Shown: positions 33,563-44,024 of the stretch, piece by piece
How the letters are laid out: each line of letters starts with the position of its first letter
Numbering within the stretch: position 1 is the stretch's first letter
NCBI GenBank assembly: GCA_013339895.1
Contig: JABACO010000007.1
Coordinates: forward strand, 8,031,217 to 8,095,216
Source of the DNA: Ephydatia muelleri
Lineage: Eukaryota > Porifera > Demospongiae > Spongillida > Spongillidae
Direction: 5' to 3'
DNA: 64,000 bases
Translations under genes and position numbers: made by a program
The notes under the pieces: generated by a model
What the model was told of the DNA's origin: nothing
Database searches by the model: none
The model's input: the letters and a program-made list of their open reading frames with translations, nothing else

Positions 33563-35120
33563 TTCAAATACATACGTGTCCAACATGAAAGAGTGTGACA
33601 TTAATTATGAGGTAGACTGTATGCATGGGAATGACATGTGTTTCTTCACCCATGGTTTCATTTATAAAAGCCGAATCTTTTTTGTGATCTTATACTTGAA
33701 TTTCTAGTACCATGATTCTACTTGATGCTCATCAAACAAATATGGTATTTTCGTTGAACTGTCAGCAGCAATGTTAGTGACTTATAAGGATTTCATGTAA
33801 TTTTGTTTCCACATTAGAGCAAAAACATTTTCATCAGGAATTGACCATTGCTACCTACTTGATTTGTATGGGTTGTGAATACCAACCAAGATAATACTTG
33901 AACAATGTAGGTGAGCTCCATGAATTTTTAACCTAAGGGAGGCAAATAATTTTTATGGGTTGTGAATCCCATGATTCTGTGTGGTGCTTAGCAAATCAAA
34001 CTACTATTAACACTTGAACTGGGAATTGCAAGATTGAATTAATGAATATAATTCATGTATTTGCAAATTTGCAATAAAGCAAGTATTGGCATGTAAGATG
34101 AAATGAATACATTAATGACCACGCACAGGAGCGTATAATCCAATAATCAACATGCAGCGTGATAGATGGTACATTGCCATATACAGTTCAGATGTGAATA
34201 TTAGCTGAACATGAAGTAAAATTTTGGCATTCACAACACTTACACATTCAAGTAGCTAGCAATGGGGTGTTATAAGATTTGATTCCAGTGTAACGAAATT
34301 CGCCTCTCTCAGGTAACACTATGAAAAGAAACTCATGTAATTCCCACGTATTACTATAGGCAGTTAAAATGTGAGTACTAGTTTTATTTGCTGAGCATCA
34401 TTTTGAATCATGGCATTCACAAATTCTAGTAGTGGCTAATGATGACTGTATTATTCAATTTGAAAAGATTCACCACTTATCATGAAACCAGCCAAAAACA
34501 TTCTATAGGCACTTTAGGTGTTTGTTAGCTAAGTGTGATGTAGATGGTGTGCATGCAAATTGTAATTATTAATTTGCCATGAAATCTTAGAATTCCCAAC
34601 CCACATGAAATCATGTAATAGCCAATAGTGGCTGTATTATAAGGTTCTACTTTGGATGACAAATATTTGCCACTTAATAGGAGACCATGATGTGAAGAAA
34701 CCCATGTAATTTCTATACACTTGGCTATATAGGCAGTTCCATTATGAGCAGATTTGTATTAGCTGAGCCTCCTGTTGAATCTTGAGATTCACAACCATCT
34801 GATTTCATGCTTGTAGTGTTATGTAGGATTAGTCAAATTAAAGGGAGGAAGGGGGTGGGGGAGAGAGGGAGAGCTGTTGTCCACTGGTGCACATGTGCTG
34901 ACCATTAACGTGGATAATTAATATTCAGCATTCACATCGTATTTGCATTACCAAAACTATGATTGCTACAGGTGTTTGAAGGCCTAACTTACCAGTGTTC
35001 CAGAGAGTATTGCTGCAGGTGCATCTCTCTTCTGTCACCCAGACACCTGGTCAAAGATTAACATGGTGTAGCCCGCACACTATTGATACATGAATAATGG
35101 CAACTGTTTAGGCTTAGGAG
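33563..35120. other. AT-rich non-coding region
   Basis: No gene is seen. There is a short purine-rich run near 34839-34872. Stretches such as catgatgtgaagaaacccatg resemble one another at about 33960, 34320 and 34690, suggesting an old diverged repeat. Confidence 0.4.
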
Positions 35121-35529
35121 AGAAATAAGGCTAGGGAAATGCAAGATGGCTCCGGAGGCAGTTGCTGTTGGTGTATCTACATCTGATCATGATGACTTAT
35201 TTTAAACCAGGCCAATAGCTTGTGGACACCACACAATCAGTTGTTTCCAAACACTCGAATTACAATCATTCAGCAGGGCTGAACTGTGTATGTGGGAGAG
35301 AAGTGCATAATTTACCTGGATAAACCCTATTGTTTTGATCACTGGTTAAATTATGATCTTGCATAAATAGTCATATTTAAGTAGCAAATTTATTATATTA
35401 AAATTCATTATTACATTACCACTAAGACTAAGAAATAAGGCTAGGGAAATGCAAGATGGCTTCGGAGGCAGTTGCTGTTGGTGTATCTACATCTGATCAT
35501 GATGACTTATTTTAAACCAGGCCAATAGC
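35121..35529. repeat. 99-bp direct repeat, 310-bp period
   Basis: Segments 35121-35219 and 35431-35529 are identical except for one base. Each contains a start codon followed by 18 further codons and a stop (MAPEAVAVGVSTSDHDDLF / MASEAVAVG…). The spacer is unrelated AT-rich sequence. Confidence 0.8.
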
Positions 35530-36678
35530 AGTTGGAGAAATAGAGCTTCAAAATACAAATCTTTTGGTAGTTAAAACACATAGCTTTGCAAAGTTTGATA
35601 CTAAAAAGTCATAACAAACGATGTGCATGAGTAAATTATAAGACATGGGTATTTAGATGAACAAATATGGTCTAAGTTGGAATTAATTCAGAAGCATAGT
35701 GCCCATTTTTGAGTGACCTGTTCTGCATGACCCGCATGCAGAGAAGGTTGTTTTCACCTGAATATGACTTTGAGGGTTTTTTCACAGGTTTTGTTTTTTC
35801 CTTGAGAGAGTGTGGGCTCACTTTCTATAAATACTGTATAATGCTCTAGAATACCCCCTCCCCTGCTCTTGGATGGTTATTGTTTGGAAGGGACACCCTA
35901 TATACTGTGCTGTAGTCACATGCACGGCATACATCACGTGATGCTGGTACCAATGGATGGTCATTGGGTGTGCCTGGGTAGGTGGAAATAACCCATGCCC
36001 AGGATGGGGCAGGAGAAGGCAAGTTATGGTTACTGTGTTTACTTAATACCAGTCTGGTGCTACAAAACAAAACAGACTCTGTCAAGATCTTCTATGCCAA
36101 ATGGCTCCCACCACCTCCGACACACAGCAATGGTATGCCAAAGTGCAAATGGGCTATTTCATTTAATCATCGTAAAAACATGTACTAGTATAAATGGGGC
36201 ATTTTACATCTGGTTTGTCATTATAAAAATATTGGCACGTCACAGATCTTCTATTCATATACCTGTAGAAGATGATGCCAATAGAAAAGAACAGCTTCAT
36301 TGTATAAAGAATAGCCGAAGAATAACCGTACCATATCATTTATTAATATGTCAGCTGGATAGCTAATGCGTGTACGTTATCTATTCCGTACATTTATCTA
36401 TAGTGTACGTTACTGAAACTACGGAACATTCCATCACGTTTCACATCATTGAAATATACACGTACACCTGTAGGTGCTATTCAAGGGGGTTGGAATGAGG
36501 GATGGGTGGGATCATACATGAATGCATGGGTGGAGCATAGACACGTTAACGTTCGGAGTATAAACAGCTGCATACTTTGGAGTTTATCTTGGACTGCCGC
36601 CATTACCCAGGTCGATCCAACGCCACCTCCAGCATTACCCGGGATTTGCTGGGAACGACCTTGAACAAGTGACAACGG
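35530..36678. other. Intergenic region upstream of the orphan gene
   Basis: No gene is supported. Short frames at 35846-36664 have no motifs. The sequence becomes more GC-rich from about 36540, consistent with a 5' untranslated region of the gene at 36679. Confidence 0.35.
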
Positions 36679-37125
36679 ATGGAAACCTACAGTAGCGAAG
36701 ATGATGACAGTCCACAGTTTGAAGGCAGCGACTCTCCTGTTCAGGAAGACGTGAAAGTGCAGCGCGCCTCTTCATCGGAAGATAACGTCATTCGTAAGGA
36801 ACGGTACACCCGCGTACAGAAAGTGAGTGCCGCCATCAGCAACGAGCAATACGCGAAGTACGTCGAGCTGGTTGAGGCAGAGGCGAACGACTTTAAAAGG
36901 AAAATGGTGATAGATTATAAAGTCAAGAATGGCGTTTTCGACGAGAGGTACGCTACAGAGAGAGAGGCAGTATTCTGTAAGGAGTATTATGAGAAACAGA
37001 AAGCGGGAAAGACGAAAACGAGCCTTGCCGCGTACATGGTCAACAAGCTACACTGCCTGGGGTTGAGCAATACTTCGGTTGGTGAGAAGTATCAAAAACT
37101 GAAGCGGGACGAATGTTCAGCATGA
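36679..37125 (+). CDS. Hypothetical protein, 148 residues, charged helical
   Basis: An intact single-exon frame with a base composition clearly richer in GC than its surroundings, which supports real coding. Residues 1-40 are acidic and serine-rich (YSSEDDDSPQFEGSDSP). The rest is a charged, probably helical segment (RYTRVQKVSAAISNEQYAKY, EREAVFCKEYYEKQKAGKTK) with no signal peptide or membrane segment. The sequence ends LKRDECSA. No family is recognised. It is not a repeat within the window and has no transposon neighbours close by, so it may be a host gene or one exon of it. Confidence 0.55.
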   Translation: METYSSEDDDSPQFEGSDSPVQEDVKVQRASSSEDNVIRKERYTRVQKVSAAISNEQYAKYVELVEAEANDFKRKMVIDYKVKNGVFDERYATEREAVFCKEYYEKQKAGKTKTSLAAYMVNKLHCLGLSNTSVGEKYQKLKRDECSA

Positions 37126-38480
37126 TTTTTTTGCGTCAAAAGAAAAATGACTCATTGATATGTCATGCATCACAGTATATTTTAAAGTAGTTCGAATGAG
37201 AAGTGTTTTCAAGTGCATTCTCGTTGTTTATCGGTGTTCGCACGAGCACTATTACCATTGATATAGAACAATATATGGTATATGCAACAGCAGTCTGACA
37301 TCTGCCGTATCACATGACGTGGAGTTGCATGTGTATATGAGTTGAAAATACCTTTGATTGCCGTGTTGAACTACACATACGTACATAGTATTATATCAGT
37401 AGTCATCCTTATAGCTATATTATGATTATCCGCCTCCGCGTGACGACGTTGCTACGGGCTTGTTTACAGCAATGCATGCTTGGCGTGGCTTTGTACAAAC
37501 GCGTTGTTGGGATAGTGCCAAACCACAATCAGAGACAATCTGCCATAGCTCAGTGTGGACACACTAATCTGTTCACTCGGCTTGCTTATACGATTTTAAT
37601 ATCACGCAGTGTCTAGTGGTACGAAAGTATATAGTTATACATACGAGTGCATGTATGCAAAGTTTTGCCTTTAAAAGAGGTCATTTACCCTGATATGATA
37701 ATAACACCTAATGAAGGCGTGCATGCATGCGCATGCTTGAACTGCTGTGCATGTACCATCAGCTCGTCGTCGTACTATCGACTTATTAGTACACTGTATA
37801 TTCATGGAGTGGGAATAGAATTAACTCCGAGCAATGTGACGAATGCATGTAGCAATCATCGGAGCTTGCAAAGTATAGCCCATGCAGCATGAAAAATTTG
37901 TGATGAGCTGTATACTGATCTTGAGAGGCCCTGAAGCAACTTCGAATCAAAAGCTATAGTATAACATGTGCGGTATCATCATTTTAGGTGTGTACATGCA
38001 TGCTACGTGCCTGCAGTGCAGTAAAATACCAACTACGTATGTAGTACGGTGTGCGTCTAATGTATAATTTGCCGCAACACAATAACTGCGGTCAAATGGT
38101 CATGGTTTTAAGATTTCTGTTTACTGCTGCATTGAATTGTGAAACAGGCAGCTCACCGTCGGTACTTGATTAGAATTTCTAGTTGCTCTACGGCACAGAG
38201 AAACCTGATGCAGTGCAGGTGAGCGATATTGGGGTTAGCAGCTGCGGGTGGATTACAGCAGACTTTTCGCGTAGCGGTGATGTAATAGATCCGCAACTGC
38301 TAACTTTGGGTCTGGGTACGAGACGAGGTTAAATGGAGGCCTCCAGACCCTAAAACGTTACCTCGCGGTCCAAATTGTATTGCATTAGTAGCATGCAGTT
38401 TAAACGTACATGTACGACGGACGTACAAAATCGATCGAGTCCATCTACTGAAATTCATGACTCATGCTAAACCAGGATAT
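37126..38480. other. Intergenic, with one inverted repeat
   Basis: No gene is seen. At about 38234-38304, gttagcagctgcgg is mirrored by ccgcaactgctaac around a 40-base spacer, followed by gtctgggtacgagacgagg, so a small MITE is possible. Confidence 0.35.
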
Positions 38481-38678
38481 GGGATCGTTTCCGCGAAAAG
38501 GGACCAAACGCATGTCGATTTCAATTTTTTTTTTTTTTTTTTTTTTTTTTAAATATTACGGAGTATCTGTCATGGAGATGTAAGGTGCTGAATTATTAAT
38601 TAGCCATACATTTCTACGCTGGCGTTACATTTCCATTGCACGTACTGGATAATGTATGCGCTAGGCAGAAACGATCCC
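38481..38678. mobile_element. GGGATCGTTTCC MITE, copy 3 (best preserved)
   Basis: Termini are gggatcgtttccgcg and, in reverse, gggatcgtttctgcc. The flanks read atat on both sides (38477-38480 and 38679-38682), a probable 4-bp target duplication. A 26-base T run lies at 38525-38550. Related copies are at 10741, 13390, 45462 (end only) and 47280. Confidence 0.7.
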
Positions 38679-38682
38679 ATAT

Positions 38683-40190
38683 ACGGTTACTAATTAACAT
38701 CGGCGGGCTTGGTAGCCGATTGTTTAGGAATAAAAAAAGCCACGACGTCTGCATGAAGATGCTGATTCTACAGTTGATGTGGAGGCACGCACATGCGAAA
38801 GTTTTGCCACCACCAGCTTCCATGTAAGCTCGTCTAATTGAAGCCGTTATCCAGGAATAGGCGTGCCGTTTTGACGCTGTTTAACACATTGCTGATCTAT
38901 TTGGGTTCTTGTACAGTACAAAACAATGACAGAGGTGGACTTAAAATTGTCTTATGATCGTTTTTCAGCAGCTTACGTGTCTGATGAGCTGTCAGAGGAA
39001 GTACTAATGTTATCAAAAACTGGACATGCATGTGAACCTATATATACGTACCAACGAGCAACCAAGTCTCATGGCACTTTTAAACAGACTCCTTTATAGT
39101 CGTGTGGAGGCATTATTTCCAAACTTATGCATTAGCCTTAGACCTTGCCTGTAACTGTTGCCTCTGCAGAAAGAAGTTTTAGAGGGCCTTTCCCTACTTT
39201 GTATCTAGTCTGACTTAGCTAGACTGTTAACTATGACTTGCATGGTGATAAATTTGTTTGTTTCGGACAAACGCATTTTGTGTCTGCGTGTAAGTCAATA
39301 TATTTATCTGCGCACTGTATCACTATAGAGGGTGCCAAATCGCTAGCGAAATCGGGTCTTACGGGTGGCCCAATTCCCAAGCGCTAATAGGCCGCCCGGC
39401 CCCAAATCACTCAGTAGTAAAATGGTGTCGGGGGCACCCATTTAAAGGGGGAACCCGCATCGCTACTAATCCCGATTGGTGCACCGAGATGTCCAGGTTA
39501 AGCAGGAAGAGCACCTGCCATCGAAGCGAAAGTTACTGAGCAAGTTAAGAAAGAAAAGCTTCTGCATTATGACAATGGACAGTAGGTTTAATTTGATTGT
39601 ACATGTATTGTTGTGCAATACTTGTTACGGTACGGGAGGGATGGGGAGAGCTACGTGCATCTAATTGAACAATAAAGTGCCCACATAAAAAATAAAATAC
39701 ATGTTCAACATGGCAATCAAAGGTGGGCCATCATGTCATGCGAAATAAGCGCTTCCGTTTCGAGAAAAACGTTATTTGCAAACAACTCGACCAGCAAACA
39801 TGCAGGCTTCACCTTTAGAGCATGAGTAACGTGAGCACAGTGTTAATGTTTAGTTAAACAAAGTGGCTATTGTATTGCAGCGCATGGGGCATGCATAATA
39901 TTCCGCGATAGGACAAGTGAAAAAAATGCATGGATTCACTTTTTGATTGTATAAGTGATTGGGCACTTCATAAATACAACAATGAAATGTATACATGCAT
40001 TTTTTGTACATATATGATTGATTGGATGATTTTTTGGACTAGAGATGAAGACATAATTATACAGGTATACAGTTATATGCCTTTGTACTTGAAAGCCAAG
40101 GCATAGAATGATTATGCCATCATGCATCCCTGCACCTTGTAATTTGCATTGGCACGTGCATCATATTACAAGCAACTAAAAACATTCTAT
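38683..40190. other. Intergenic, one GC-rich inverted-repeat patch
   Basis: No gene is supported. At 39331-39484 a GC-rich patch begins gggtgccaaatcgctagcga and ends with an approximate reverse complement (cgctactaatcccgattggtgcacc), suggesting an old MITE. The rest is AT-rich. Confidence 0.35.
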
Positions 40191-40192
40191 AT

Positions 40193-40433
40193 GAGAGAGT
40201 TGATGATATATAGGATTTGAAGGCAATAGCGGTGTAGAAAGCAAGGAAACAAGGGTCTAATAATAAGGGAAATATAGTAATCCTATATTTAGCACACGAA
40301 TAACATAATATCCCACAAAAGTGCTAAATATAGGAGGACTAGTACATTATCCCTTATTGTTAGACCCTTGTTTCCTTGCTTTTTACACCACTATTGCCTT
40401 CAAATCCTATATATCATCAACTTTCTCAATTTT
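40193..40433. mobile_element. Fold-back element, copy 1
   Basis: Long inverted arms (gatttgaaggcaatagcggt … caccactattgccttcaaatc) include agcaaggaaacaagggtcta in both orientations around a loop near 40290-40320. The homologous hairpin is at 46418-46625. Confidence 0.75.
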
Positions 40434-40551
40434 TTTAGTTACTTGTTTCATGGATTTTTTATTCATATGATTTTCACGCAAAGGACATACAGTACCACGG
40501 AAGTTGTGCAAAAGTCTTGTTCCCAGACCATAAACAAGCAAAGATTGCTGT

Positions 40552-41640
40552 TTACAGCCTCAGTATAATAGGAGACACCATCCCGTCCTTGTCCTCTGAT
40601 AAGTTTGCAATCTCCTCATACCTGGATCGTCTTAATAGAAGGATCATGGTTAGAGCTCTGAAACAGAAAAGTAAATATTTGCTTACATGATATATACATT
40701 AATGTATCCTCAGTATGATACCTTACCCTGGCTACAATCTCACTACCTGCTATCTTAATTGGATTGATACCATTAACATCATGTAGAAATTCACCTGCTA
40801 TTTTTCTATGCATGCTCAGTGCCTTATTATAGCAATGCAGCTGCACTATTGAATAACAGCTGCAAACAATGAGTGAGTCTTGCAAAAGGCATCCTAACAA
40901 CACACTATTCCTAAGAATAGCCTTTTGAGACCACCTTTATACTCCCTTAGCATGCTATACAAGGGAGAAGCTACAGATATGAATACATGCATTCAAATTG
41001 TGACCATTAAGTGTATAGCATCTGCAATGCATGAATTCTTAAACTCATTTTACTAGAAAATGAGTCACATTTAGTGAAGTTTTAAATACAGAAGTCATGC
41101 AATAACAAGCAACACCAGAAATAAACAGAGCCATCTTATGTAAACAGCGCATTTGGCGGATGTCATATTGAACCAAATCATACATATGTTTCATCAATTA
41201 ACAGCTTAGGCAGGCAAATGCTTGGTTATATATATATATACATTACTACATGGGCAGATACACATAGACACAAGGTGCCACGTGATCATCTTATGCAACA
41301 TAGATCATCGTCGCGTCACACATCGTAGTAACAGTTGAACATGTAGCTACCGGTACATGTACGTGGTACGACATGCCTTTGGGTGACTTTATACGTAGAA
41401 CCTATTCGATGGCATTCCAGTGTATATTTAGCCTCTCCGTATCGCTCTCTATTCGCCAAGCAACCAGGTTCAGACCTCTTCCAATACCATTGCCTTTTAG
41501 CAACCCGTTTCTTTTCTGGCTTTGCTTGATACTTTTCACGTTCAGCTGTCCGTTTCGTTTCAGGTTCTGCTTTATCCTTCTCGTGTTCAGCGATTCGTTT
41601 CTTTTCACACTCTGCTCCCCGCTATTACTTCAGGAGTCTC
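40552..41640 (-). pseudogene. Three-block minus-strand gene, copy 1
   Basis: From 5' to 3' on the minus strand: a Lys/Arg/Glu-rich block at about 41640-41403 (AEREKYQAKPEKKRVAKRQW, ending CHRI before a gt); a block near 40810-40727 (LHDVNGINPIKIAGSEIVAR, followed by gtaagg); and a terminal block 40657-40552 after tttcag (RSRYEEIANLSEDKDGMVSP, then IILRL and a stop). Conserved splice-like borders in both copies support real exons. The basic repeat block resembles segments in sponge transposon proteins; function unknown. Whether either copy is expressed cannot be told. Confidence 0.4.
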
Positions 41641-41935
41641 CTTTCAGACAGGAGTAGAGAAATCTTATTTGGTAGTCAACTAACAATACATAGGTCGAGA
41701 ATATTTGATCTCAAAAGCGAAAATGCCGACCAATTATTGGCGCAATTTTCATTCTTTAAAAGTGTTCCTGTCCCGAGTTATGCGTGGTCAAAAAGGAGGA
41801 GGATAATTCTTTTTGTTGAGCAGATTTGCCACATGAAACAGCTCATTTTTGTCATCTCGTTCGATTTTTAAAAACAACAAGCTGAACAATCCGATATCGA
41901 AGTAAGTCACGTGCATTGTTTAATGACATTCATAG

Positions 41936-43085
41936 TCGGGGTCTAACCATATGTGTGCATGAGTACAAGCTTGGGGACTCTATGACTGCCTGCATGCACG
42001 TCTAGGAACATGTAGAAGTCGATGTACGGTGCTATGGAACTGCACCCATACACAGATGTTGTGCACACGATATGACTTCTATTTGAGTTAGAAGGATGCA
42101 CTATATGTTGTGACAAGTCTTCCGACGAATAGTATTTCAACTAATCGGCTTCATCAAAGGACCTATTACGCTAAACACCTACTTCAAAAGAAACGAGAAA
42201 TACAGCGTTCGACGTTCAGTCGAGCAAGTTTGGTGTTTTATTTTTTTTTCCCTTCGCGGCTCTAAAAACTGTACAAGTAAGTGTCTCTCACTCGTAAATG
42301 TACCGGCATGCATGACCAGGACGCCCATGCGAAACGCTTCCTCTCGCAACTTGTATCGTTATAAATGCAGATTGCATGCATGGAAGGAATATGTACTGTA
42401 TACTACTGGTAACCAGATTGGAGTCTTATGCGTGTGAGCTCCAGAGATTGACGCCGAGGAATAATTCACGATGCTCATACATATACATAATGGCCTATAT
42501 AAAATAAACTCTTGAGTAATATGTTGCGATAGCACATGGTCCGGTCTAAGTGTATATGCTCATGGCATGCAGGGGTATAATATTGACTTATATCGGGACA
42601 CCACCCGTCCGAAAATAAGACAATTCCCCAACGTAGCTCGTGTCGACGCAGCTCATGCGCGTGTGAGACACTTTGGGCAGGTGGTAGTTAGCATGAACTA
42701 AAACATAAAGATGGATGGCGGTTATACTACTAACCTATGTCTGTGTATTTGTTATGCGACACATTTCTTATAATTCAATGCAGAGACGTGCGGGCTACTC
42801 TTTCCCAAGGCTCCCCTTGCCTATATTCAGGTCTACACAGAGACATGTATGGCACGCTATACACTTTGATCAGATTGCATGCAATCTAGCTATCTAAATC
42901 GGTGAACAGTATGAACTAGCGTTACCAATAAAGGCTTTATTATTGGTGTAAATCTATGGCTTTTAAATAGTGCATAATCAATGAGTGTCCATCTGACTGA
43001 GGTCAATGCACCTTTTTATCCTGTTTGGGTACAAAAGGGGGAGAGGAGGGGGCCTAATTATAAAGGTTATTTCTTACACAGGAAA
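41936..43085. other. Intergenic region upstream of the receptor gene
   Basis: No gene is supported. Immediately upstream of the receptor, at about 42926-42948, there is a near-palindrome ccaataaaggctttattattgg. No clear TATA box was found. Confidence 0.35.
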
Positions 43086-44024
43086 ATGAATTTCTCAAAT
43101 GGAACGTTTTCGGATGTATTGAACTCATCGCACGGAGCAAATTATATGGCTATTAGTGCGACACTCGGGATCTCTCATTTTATTTTAGTCGTGCTACCTG
43201 CATTCATCATCTCCTCTGCGGTCCTCTACTATTTGTACCTCTTAATGAAAACATCGGGGATCCGCCCGGTCCTGCTTCTATATTTTATCATAGCCGTCCT
43301 GTGCGCAATCGGACCACTATTTTATTCACTTGTCGAACTCACAATGGTGCTAACGCTTCGAAACAACGAAGGAATTACTTGTGCCCTCGCTACCGTGCAT
43401 TATGTCCTCGTATTTGGAACTGGCATGATCGCGTCATACTGTACAGCACTGGTTGCAGTAGCACAGTTTTTGGTCTTACACTCTCACCAGAAGCAGCTAA
43501 TTACAGTCTCAAAAGTTGTTATCTCGTTCGTAGTGATGGTGCTTTTAGTGTTTGCATTTAATGCAACGCTTAATGTCCTGGATTGCTTCAATTACACGGG
43601 AGAGTACGTAACAGCTGCAATATGGATCTTTGTCGCTTTTATTGTACCACTTGTCATAACTGTAGTCTTTTCGACACTTACGTGCCGCAAGGTGAGGTGT
43701 GGTGTTGTTGAAGACACTAGGACAGTTGTGCGATCTGTTGTGATAATAAACGCCATCAACTTGCTCTGTTACATCACGTTCCGACTTGTTGGGGTTGTGG
43801 TCTATTTCACTGGCGCGACCGCGGTATATGATACGGAGTCCACGCTTGTACTTTGGAAGGATATATCTTTTGTCATAGCGGACATAGGCTATCCGTTCAC
43901 TGCACTTTCTATCCTCGTAATCCACTCGAAAGTCCGAAAAATGGCGTTCAGATGCAACAGTATTGAGCGCCGCGACGAAGAGCTTACGAACAGCTCAAAA
44001 GTTACGGTAGTGTCCAATGTTTGA
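43086..44024 (+). CDS. Rhodopsin-like seven-transmembrane receptor
   Basis: An intact intronless frame of 312 codons from the chosen ATG; an upstream in-frame ATG at 42981 would add 35 residues. The 43086 start is preferred because it gives a short receptor-like N-terminus with sequons NFS, NGT and NSS. Seven hydrophobic segments lie at about residues 28-54, 60-89, 100-131, 139-165, 174-199, 214-238 and 258-283. Cys99 at the start of helix 3 and Cys167 in the second extracellular loop can form the conserved disulfide. There is no DRY motif after helix 3 (it reads AQFLVLHS), and helix 7 has DIGYPFTAL in place of NPxxY, so it is a divergent family-A-like receptor. The C-tail is short and serine-rich. 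Ligand unknown. Confidence 0.8.
   Translation: MNFSNGTFSDVLNSSHGANYMAISATLGISHFILVVLPAFIISSAVLYYLYLLMKTSGIRPVLLLYFIIAVLCAIGPLFYSLVELTMVLTLRNNEGITCALATVHYVLVFGTGMIASYCTALVAVAQFLVLHSHQKQLITVSKVVISFVVMVLLVFAFNATLNVLDCFNYTGEYVTAAIWIFVAFIVPLVITVVFSTLTCRKVRCGVVEDTRTVVRSVVIINAINLLCYITFRLVGVVVYFTGATAVYDTESTLVLWKDISFVIADIGYPFTALSILVIHSKVRKMAFRCNSIERRDEELTNSSKVTVVSNV

Larger units (their letters stand above)
40190..41935. repeat. Second duplicated block, copy 1
   Basis: This matches 46420-48485 over most of its length. It begins with a fold-back sequence and carries three exon-like blocks on the minus strand. A partial third copy is at 27310-27690. Confidence 0.7.

Noticed and set aside
31068-33601. 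Long open frames rich in TLETLQ, NTGNTADT, FQCLQC and VFPVSAVF on both strands
   Set aside because: They are by-products of a 9-bp tandem repeat. Frames are open on both strands at once and shift at every irregular unit.
39331-39484. GC-rich patch as a structural RNA gene
   Set aside because: It does not resemble 5S rRNA, snRNA or tRNA; the inverted ends fit an old MITE better.
42981-43085. Upstream in-frame start for the 7TM receptor
   Set aside because: It would add a polar 35-residue leader not expected for this receptor type; the 43086 start gives a typical sequon-bearing N-terminus. It cannot be excluded without transcript data.
43545-43925. 126-codon minus-strand frame
   Set aside because: It is a shadow of the receptor gene on the opposite strand.
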